DNA of 5,669 nucleotides from contig JAFYAD010000327.1 in NCBI GenBank assembly GCA_017540915.1, positions 1-5,669 of the forward strand, read 5' to 3'. The DNA is from Lachnospiraceae bacterium (GTDB lineage Bacteria > Bacillota_A > Clostridia > Lachnospirales > Lachnospiraceae). The number at the start of each line of letters is the position of its first letter. The stretch's first letter is position 1. The position numbers and the translations under genes were made by a program. Positions 1-4,523 of the stretch are shown here, one piece after another. The notes below the pieces were generated by a model, which saw only the letters and a list, made by a program, of their open reading frames with translations, did not search any database and was not told the origin of the DNA.

Positions 1-21
1 GGATACACTTCTGGGCTGATC

Positions 22-1281
22 ATGCTGCGGATAAAGAATATAGCATTCGGTAAGGACAGACCTGCGGTGTGCGTGCCGGTGGTGGAGACGGATGCTGACA
101 GTGTGATATCCCGTGTAAAAGAGTACATTGCCGATAATGTCAGGATGCTGGAGTGGAGGATTGATCTCTTCCTTGAAAAAAATGATCCGGCGGTATGTTT
201 GAAAACATTGAAAACCCTGCATGAGCTGGTGCATGACACCGTTTTATTGGTCACATACAGAAGCCTCTCACAGGGTGGTAAGGGAAGCCTGAGTGAGGAG
301 GAGATCAAACTTCTCCTCGCCGATATCGCTTCGGATGAGGCAAGACCGGATCTTGTGGACGTGGAGGCTACTGAGATCGCCGATGCTTCCGGGTTTATCA
401 GGGGCCTGAGAGATTACGGGGTTCGGGTTATAGCAAGCCATCATTGTTTTGACGACACTCCTTCAGCCGGGGAGATGACGGGAATTTTGGAATATCTGGC
501 AGAGACGGGGGCTGACATAGCAAAACTTGCGGTGATGCCACAAGACGCATCGGATGTTTTGAGACTGATGAACGTTACGGCTGAATTTCACGCAGAAAAA
601 CCGGATACACCGGTGGTCACAATGGCAATGGGAGCCGTGGGTGTAGTCTCGAGACTTGCAGGTGAACTTACGGGCAGCTGTATCACATTCGGAGCGGGGG
701 AGACTGCATCGGCTCCGGGGCAGATAGCTTACACTGATCTTGAGCACACATTAAAAGTCATCCACAAAAACACTTCGAAAGATAAAAACATATATCTTGT
801 GGGATTCATGGGCGTGGGAAAGACCACGATCTCCATGGCATTGCAGGAGCTCACCGGGCGCACGGTTGTAGACACCGATGCTTTGATAGTGAAACGTGTG
901 GGTATGAGTATCCCTGAGATCTTCGCGCAAAAAGGCGAGAGTTTCTTCAGGCAGACAGAGACACAGATTCTCGAGGAACTGTCTGTGGAGAGCAAGCTGA
1001 TAGTTTCCTGCGGCGGAGGAGCTGTGCTGTCGGAATGCAACAGAAGACTGATGCGCAAAGGCGGTAAGGTGGCGCTCATCACTGCGACACCGGAAGCGAT
1101 ATTGGAACGGGTTAAAAACGACAACAACAGACCTTTGCTGGTGGGCAGAAAGACTGTTGAAGGGATTTCGGAGCTTCTAGAGCAGCGTCGTCCCAATTAC
1201 GAGAAAGCAAAGGATTTTGAAGTTAAGTCAGACGGCAGGATGATATCGGATATTGCGAAGGAAATCCTGTCGAAGCTTTAA
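22..1281 (+). CDS. aroD-aroK: Bifunctional type I 3-dehydroquinate dehydratase / shikimate kinase fusion
   Basis: This 419-residue protein carries two shikimate-pathway enzymes of the cytosol. Residues ~1-248 are a type I dehydroquinate dehydratase (3-dehydroquinate to 3-dehydroshikimate via a Schiff base). Visible sites are EWR 44-46, R80, His141 in SHHCF, Schiff-base Lys168 in ADIAKLAVMP, R211 in SRLAGE, and S230/Q234 in SAPGQ. They line up with E. coli AroD at a constant offset of two. Gln84 sits where E. coli has Glu86. After a linker of only about seven residues, ~256-419 form a complete shikimate kinase (ATP-dependent 3-phosphorylation). It shows P-loop GFMGVGKT 261-268, D284/D286, R310, GGG 331-333, lid RPLL 370-373, and R390 in RRPNY. 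Both halves look catalytically intact. ATG 22 fits the usual AroD N-terminus, but no good Shine-Dalgarno precedes it. The frame is open to base 1, so the protein could begin further upstream or be translationally coupled. nrdG follows 10 bases after the stop. Confidence 0.95.
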   Translation: MLRIKNIAFGKDRPAVCVPVVETDADSVISRVKEYIADNVRMLEWRIDLFLEKNDPAVCLKTLKTLHELVHDTVLLVTYRSLSQGGKGSLSEEEIKLLLADIASDEARPDLVDVEATEIADASGFIRGLRDYGVRVIASHHCFDDTPSAGEMTGILEYLAETGADIAKLAVMPQDASDVLRLMNVTAEFHAEKPDTPVVTMAMGAVGVVSRLAGELTGSCITFGAGETASAPGQIAYTDLEHTLKVIHKNTSKDKNIYLVGFMGVGKTTISMALQELTGRTVVDTDALIVKRVGMSIPEIFAQKGESFFRQTETQILEELSVESKLIVSCGGGAVLSECNRRLMRKGGKVALITATPEAILERVKNDNNRPLLVGRKTVEGISELLEQRRPNYEKAKDFEVKSDGRMISDIAKEILSKL

Positions 1282-1291
1282 AGGTATCGAT

Positions 1292-1819
1292 ATGAATTAT
1301 GGTTCTATAAAGAAAACTGATATTGCAAACGGAATAGGAGTCAGGGTTTCGCTGTTTGTGTCCGGGTGTACTCATCACTGCAGGGAGTGTTTTAATCCCC
1401 AGACTTGGGATTTCGGATACGGTGATCCCTATACTGCAGATACGGAACGAGAGATAATGGATGCTTTGGCGCCGGAATATATAAACGGATTGTCGCTTTT
1501 GGGCGGTGAGCCTATGGAACCGGACAATCAGAGGGCACTTTTGCCGCTTATCCGCGCCGTACATAACACATATCCGCAAAAAGATATTTGGATCTATTCC
1601 GGGTATACTTTCGATGTGGATCTCGTGGAGGGTGGAAAGGCTTTCTGTGAGGCTACGGATGAGATTTTGTCCATGACTGACATAATGGTGGACGGAGAAT
1701 TTGAGATTGAGAGGAAAAATATCTCGCTCAGGTTCAGGGGATCCGAAAACCAGCGCATTATCCGTGCAAAGGACAGCAAAAAAGCAGGCGTTGTGATCCT
1801 GGCGGATGAGTTTATGTGA
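1292..1819 (+). CDS. nrdG: Anaerobic ribonucleoside-triphosphate reductase activating protein (radical SAM)
   Basis: NrdG uses a [4Fe-4S] cluster and S-adenosylmethionine to put the glycyl radical on NrdD, the oxygen-sensitive class III ribonucleotide reductase that makes deoxynucleotides without oxygen. The 175-residue protein has the family features in order: an N-terminus starting MNYG, cluster motif CxxxCxxC at C26/C30/C33 within SGCTHHCRECFN, GGEP 71-74 for SAM binding, IWIYSGY 99-105, VDGEF 133-137 and RGSENQR 149-155. Length is close to the E. coli enzyme, slightly extended at the C-terminus. I chose ATG 1292 over the in-frame ATG at 1253: it gives the canonical MNYG start, avoids a 29-base overlap with the preceding gene, and has AAAGG (1280-1284) at suitable spacing. 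The gene starts 10 bases after the aroD-aroK stop with no terminator between, so co-transcription is likely. No nrdD lies in the window, so the usual nrdD-nrdG pairing is absent at least on the downstream side. Confidence 0.95.
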   Translation: MNYGSIKKTDIANGIGVRVSLFVSGCTHHCRECFNPQTWDFGYGDPYTADTEREIMDALAPEYINGLSLLGGEPMEPDNQRALLPLIRAVHNTYPQKDIWIYSGYTFDVDLVEGGKAFCEATDEILSMTDIMVDGEFEIERKNISLRFRGSENQRIIRAKDSKKAGVVILADEFM

Positions 1820-1847
1820 GCTTGTTGGCTTGTACTACAGTAACGAA

Positions 1848-1893
1848 GTTTACAAATTTTTTGAAAAAATGATATAAATTTTTGTTTACAAAT
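1848..1893 (+). repeat. Direct repeat of GTTTACAAAT, 36 bp apart
   Basis: Two identical 10-mers, GTTTACAAAT, occupy 1848-1857 and 1884-1893. Each contains a TTTACA that can serve as a -35 box. The unit may reflect duplicated promoter elements or a pair of protein-binding sites. The region is AT-rich, so chance cannot be excluded. A one-mismatch relative (GTGTACAAAT) lies after the downstream gene at 4269-4278. Confidence 0.45.
1849..1878 (+). promoter_or_regulatory. Possible second, upstream promoter
   Basis: TTTACA (1849-1854) is followed after 18 bp by TATAAA (1873-1878), an acceptable sigma-A pair about 36 bp upstream of the better promoter. The spacer includes the symmetrical sequence ATTTTTT-G-AAAAAAT (1856-1870). 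This is weaker evidence than the 1885-1913 promoter, because AT-rich intergenic DNA throws up such matches easily. Confidence 0.3.
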
Positions 1894-1902
1894 AACAAAA
1901 AT
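1878..1902. promoter_or_regulatory. 9-bp inverted repeat over the -35 box, candidate operator
   Basis: ATTTTTGTT (1878-1886) and AACAAAAAT (1894-1902) are perfect reverse complements separated by 7 bp. The dyad is centred at 1890 and covers the TTTACA -35 element at 1885-1890. Its placement and symmetry are those of a repressor operator for a dimeric regulator. An AT-only hairpin without a following U-tract would be a poor terminator, so an operator is the better reading. The cognate regulator is not identifiable from sequence. Confidence 0.45.
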
Positions 1903-1913
1903 CCCACTATAAT
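1885..1913 (+). promoter_or_regulatory. Sigma-A-type promoter for the 766-residue protein gene
   Basis: TTTACA (1885-1890, one mismatch to TTGACA) and a perfect TATAAT (1908-1913) are separated by the ideal 17 bp. Transcription would start near 1920, giving a short 5' leader of about 28 bases before the ATG at 1948. The gene is therefore probably expressed independently of aroD-aroK-nrdG. Confidence 0.8.
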
Positions 1914-1933
1914 GTTATAGGAATTTGAGATGC

Positions 1934-1943
1934 AAAGGGAGGT
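1934..1943 (+). promoter_or_regulatory. Strong Shine-Dalgarno that fixes the start at 1948
   Basis: AAAGGGAGGT, nearly complementary to the 16S rRNA 3' end, ends about 5 bases before ATG 1948. It lies inside the codons that would follow the in-frame ATG at 1930, which rules out 1930 as the main start. Confidence 0.85.
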
Positions 1944-1947
1944 TGAA

Positions 1948-4248
1948 ATGGCTGATAAGGAATATGAAAGACTGATTGACAAGATCAAAGAAAAGCATGA
2001 TGAGTACGACGAGGCAAAGAAACTCGAGCAGGAATGCATCGAGAAACAGAAGGCTGCAGTCAAGGCTACAGAGAGGCTTTTGGAAGATCTTCGCAAGGAG
2101 AAAACAGACGTTGACTCTTCAATAGCAGGTGCCGATAAGGACGTGGAATCCGCAAAAGCAGCGGTTAACGGCAGTGTTTCATACAAACTTGCCAAGGCCA
2201 TTGATGAGGGCGGCCCCGATGCTGTTTCAGAGATCATAGCCAATTACTATGTTCCAAAGGTCGCAAACGGTAAAGATGCCAGACTTGAGCGCGTAAAGCA
2301 GTCGGGAGATAATCCTGATTACGACAAGCTCATCTATACCGATGCGTCCGGCAGCAAGGTTGAGAAGAACGTGGGAGCCAGACTGGATGCTGACGGACAC
2401 GTGCTTGCCATCTATGAGCTTACCAAGAACATCGTTAACGTCATCGATCGTCCGGAACAGTATACTTATACGGATGCTACGGGTACGAGCCGTGTTATCG
2501 AGCCTGAAGAGCTCAGAGAGTTTACAGAGTCCTTCAGGAGAGAGACACAGATCTCTACGGGACAGGATGTGCTGAAGCTTGGTGATGAGAGAAAACGTAT
2601 GTGCATCAAGCTCTCAGAGCCTGAAGTCATCAATCACCTCACACCGGATCAGAAGCTTTTGGAAGATACGGTGAGCAAGTCATACGCTTTCAATGACTCT
2701 ACTCACGAGCTTGTATATAAGGTTGTGGGTACAGTGGAGCGTACCTTTGAAGTTATCGAGCAGGTTGAAGATCATGATGACCGTATGATCTCGCTGTCAA
2801 AAGATACGCAGATCTTTTCATCTTCTGATGAGGAGAAAGCAAAGGAAAGAGCATTTAATGCAGCCAAAACCGCTCTTAAAAAAGTTGAGGAAGATCTGAA
2901 GGCTGAGGCTGAGGTTAATCCCGGCGTTACCATCTCACCGCTCAAATATAATCCCGAGACTGACATCAAGATCATGAAGGCTCAGGAAAACACTGTAGCG
3001 TATACGGCAAAGGCAAGTTATGCCATTACATATACATCTGATTTTTCACTCTATTCTCATGGTAAGAGCTTTAAGACTGACAATGAAGAGGAGGCAAAAC
3101 AGGCATACATCGACGAGATCATAGGTGAAGCCCAGAAAGATATCAAGGCAAAGCACTTTATATATCAGGGATATGATCCGGGACGTCTTGTTGTTTCTTC
3201 GGAAAAAGATTCCACCGGCAGGATCATCGGTGTTAAGGTTCAGGGTCCCATGATGATCTCTTATTACAAAGAGACCATGGATTTCGTTACACCGGAGGGT
3301 GTTACATACAACTCAAAGGAAGAGGCAGGTCAGGAACTTCTGAAGATAGCCAATGACAAGATCACTTCTTCCAATGACGATGGTTCCGCAGCTGAGAACA
3401 AGCTAAACGAGCGTTATGACGGCAAGGCGTACGATAATACAAAGGCCAGCGCAAATCTTGTTGAAGGTTCATACAGCGAGGATCAGGTATACATCTACAA
3501 TTACACCTTCGGTTATGATGTTGGATACTCTATCATCACTGTCAGGGACGTTCCTACAGAGAAGACAGAGACTACCGAGAATGTCCTCGCAGAAGAGACA
3601 ATCTGGCACAGCGCTTCTATCGTGACATATGAAGAGGAGCTGAGTCATGAGGAGGAGATCTACACAGCAGAACCGGATCCGAGTCTGAGACTTCTGGATG
3701 TTGAGAGCGATGCAGGTCTTGAGGCCTTCGTTGAAGAGGGCAAGAAGCTTCACAGCCAGTACAAGAACGCTGTTGAAGAAAAAGAAAAATACAGAGCTAT
3801 CTCCGCTGAGATCGCTAAGGTTATAGATGATGCAAGAGGCTTCATAGATTCTACCAAGAAGGTTGAGAACACCAATTCCAATATAGGTGGTGTCACAGTA
3901 TCTGCTACAATAGCCCAGACAAACGCAGCTGCCGCAGCAGCACAGGCTGCAGCAGCAGAGACAAAGGCACAGGCAGCCACAGCGCCTTCGGCAATGGCAC
4001 AGAATCAGGGTTCCGCAAATCATGGCGCCTCAGCCACTGCACAGAACGTCAAGCCTTCTTCGACTATACCTATGGGAGGCGGACAGCCCGCTCAGCCTGA
4101 GAAGAAAGAGGAGAGAGAGGAGAGACCTCATCTCACCGGTATCGCAGCCCGCAGTAAGGCAGCGCAGTCTTCGGTTCTGTTTGATGCTGATTACGGCAAG
4201 CAGGAGCAGAAGTCCAAGACACCCTGGTGGAAGAAGAACCAGCGTTAA
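1948..4248 (+). CDS. Large cytosolic coiled-coil/repeat protein of unknown function
   Basis: I do not recognise this 766-residue protein. It has no signal peptide, hydrophobic segment or enzyme motif I can see, and very few cysteines (C30, C219), so it is probably soluble and cytosolic. Residues ~3-73 form a charged helix rich in Lys/Glu, probably a coiled coil. Residues ~95-560 alternate beta-like stretches with short charged helices. This includes a twofold YTDA[S/T]G[S/T] motif (130-136, 174-180) and three units in which an aromatic and Ser/Thr lead into an acidic helix (290-318, 375-402, 446-475). A second charged helix spans ~588-640. An Ala/Gln/Thr-rich linker follows (~652-700, with six Ala then Gln then four Ala at 660-670), then a Gly/Pro stretch (709-717), a Glu/Lys/Arg cluster (718-726), and a polar tail ending TPWWKKNQR. 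Start 1948 is set by the Shine-Dalgarno at 1934-1943. The gene has its own promoter and a terminator hairpin. About 33 of 46 Ile codons are ATC by my hand count, consistent with high expression. A scaffold or structural role is conceivable but unproven. Confidence 0.9.
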   Translation: MADKEYERLIDKIKEKHDEYDEAKKLEQECIEKQKAAVKATERLLEDLRKEKTDVDSSIAGADKDVESAKAAVNGSVSYKLAKAIDEGGPDAVSEIIANYYVPKVANGKDARLERVKQSGDNPDYDKLIYTDASGSKVEKNVGARLDADGHVLAIYELTKNIVNVIDRPEQYTYTDATGTSRVIEPEELREFTESFRRETQISTGQDVLKLGDERKRMCIKLSEPEVINHLTPDQKLLEDTVSKSYAFNDSTHELVYKVVGTVERTFEVIEQVEDHDDRMISLSKDTQIFSSSDEEKAKERAFNAAKTALKKVEEDLKAEAEVNPGVTISPLKYNPETDIKIMKAQENTVAYTAKASYAITYTSDFSLYSHGKSFKTDNEEEAKQAYIDEIIGEAQKDIKAKHFIYQGYDPGRLVVSSEKDSTGRIIGVKVQGPMMISYYKETMDFVTPEGVTYNSKEEAGQELLKIANDKITSSNDDGSAAENKLNERYDGKAYDNTKASANLVEGSYSEDQVYIYNYTFGYDVGYSIITVRDVPTEKTETTENVLAEETIWHSASIVTYEEELSHEEEIYTAEPDPSLRLLDVESDAGLEAFVEEGKKLHSQYKNAVEEKEKYRAISAEIAKVIDDARGFIDSTKKVENTNSNIGGVTVSATIAQTNAAAAAAQAAAAETKAQAATAPSAMAQNQGSANHGASATAQNVKPSSTIPMGGGQPAQPEKKEEREERPHLTGIAARSKAAQSSVLFDADYGKQEQKSKTPWWKKNQR

Positions 4249-4281
4249 TCTTTCGATATCACAAAATAGTGTACAAATATC

Positions 4282-4320
4282 ATTATGCGCCTGAGCATTC
4301 AGGCGCTAATGTTATGTTTA
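4282..4320 (+). terminator. Probable intrinsic terminator
   Basis: GCGCCTGA (4287-4294) and TCAGGCGC (4299-4306) form a perfect 8-bp stem with a GCAT loop. ATTA (4282-4285) and TAAT (4307-4310) can extend it across a one-base bulge. The trailing sequence TAATGTTATGTTTA is T-rich but broken, so termination may be leaky or the hairpin may mainly protect the mRNA 3' end. It lies 34 bases after the stop at 4248 and is the only GC-rich hairpin in the gap's first half. Confidence 0.7.
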
Positions 4321-4372
4321 AAAGGTTTATTAAATCAAGGCAAACAGCCTCTATTTTCATGCAATATACAGA

Positions 4373-4400
4373 TTGTTAAAGGGATGGTATACATGATAAT
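4373..4400 (+). promoter_or_regulatory. Probable promoter of the aspartate kinase gene
   Basis: TTGTTA (4373-4378) and GATAAT (4395-4400) are spaced 16 bp apart, an acceptable but not strong sigma-A pair. It is the best-placed pair after the terminator hairpin. It would start transcription near 4407 and leave a leader of about 117 bases before the ATG at 4524. Confidence 0.5.
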
Positions 4401-4410
4401 ATAAAACATC

Positions 4411-4470
4411 GGGCTTTTTTACGTTGAGAGGGATCGGGATCCGGTTTCCACGGTTACGGAAAAGCCGGTT
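4411..4470 (+). promoter_or_regulatory. Structured mRNA leader with two competing hairpins
   Basis: The segment 4458-4468 can pair in two exclusive ways. One is a local hairpin: CCGG (4441-4444) with CCGG (4465-4468) plus TTTCC (4445-4449) with GGAAA (4458-4462), bulging A4463-G4464 and leaving an 8-base loop. The other is long-range: GGCTTTT (4412-4418) with AAAAGCC (4460-4466), extendable by two G:U pairs. Such switching fits a leader control element ahead of a feedback-regulated gene. However, no U-tract directly follows the local hairpin, and I see no lysine-riboswitch or T-box signature. Confidence 0.35.
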
Positions 4471-4523
4471 GGAATATTTGACAAAGCACGCGTAAGCTTA
4501 ATAAGAAAAAGGATGGTAAAACA

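Noticed and set aside
1..53. Tail end of an upstream gene (frame 2 ending at 19 or frame 3 ending at 53)
   Set aside because: Only 5-16 codons are visible and none is recognisable, so neither can be called a gene from this window.
463..1196. Minus-strand ORFs opposite aroD-aroK
   Set aside because: They lie wholly antisense to well-recognised conserved enzyme domains and have no plausible domain of their own.
1253..1291. In-frame ATG at 1253 as the nrdG start
   Set aside because: It would add 13 residues unlike NrdG and overlap the aroD-aroK coding end. ATG 1292 gives the canonical MNYG N-terminus.
1856..1870. ATTTTTTGAAAAAAT as a terminator of nrdG
   Set aside because: The loop would be a single base, which cannot form a hairpin, and the arms are A/T only; it is better seen as a possible protein-binding palindrome.
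1930..1950. In-frame ATG at 1930 as the start of the 766-residue protein
   Set aside because: The Shine-Dalgarno AAAGGGAGGT lies downstream of it at 1934-1943 and is correctly spaced for ATG 1948. No ribosome binding site precedes 1930, which is only about 10 bases from the predicted transcription start.
3469..4023. Minus-strand ORF of 184 codons, very rich in Cys
   Set aside because: The Cys/Leu runs are the antisense reading of the GCA/CAG-rich Ala-Gln linker of the plus-strand gene. There is no ribosome binding site or family resemblance.
4022..4294. Plus-strand ORF of 90 codons overlapping the end of the unknown gene
   Set aside because: It is an out-of-frame shadow of the C-terminal coding region with no ribosome binding site, and it runs into the terminator hairpin.
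4411..4420. GGGCTTTTTT as the U-tract of a terminator
   Set aside because: No GC-rich hairpin lies immediately upstream of it; the preceding bases are AT-rich and unstructured.
4478..4504. TTGACA at 4478-4483 as a promoter for aspartate kinase
   Set aside because: The -35 match is perfect, but the only TA-rich partner (TAATAA, 4499-4504) is at 15 bp. Transcription would then begin at or inside the Shine-Dalgarno at 4508-4516.
4401..4523. Lysine riboswitch or T-box leader upstream of aspartate kinase
   Set aside because: About 120 bases is too short for a complete example, and the T-box GGGTGGNACCGCG element and lysine-riboswitch conserved core are not seen.
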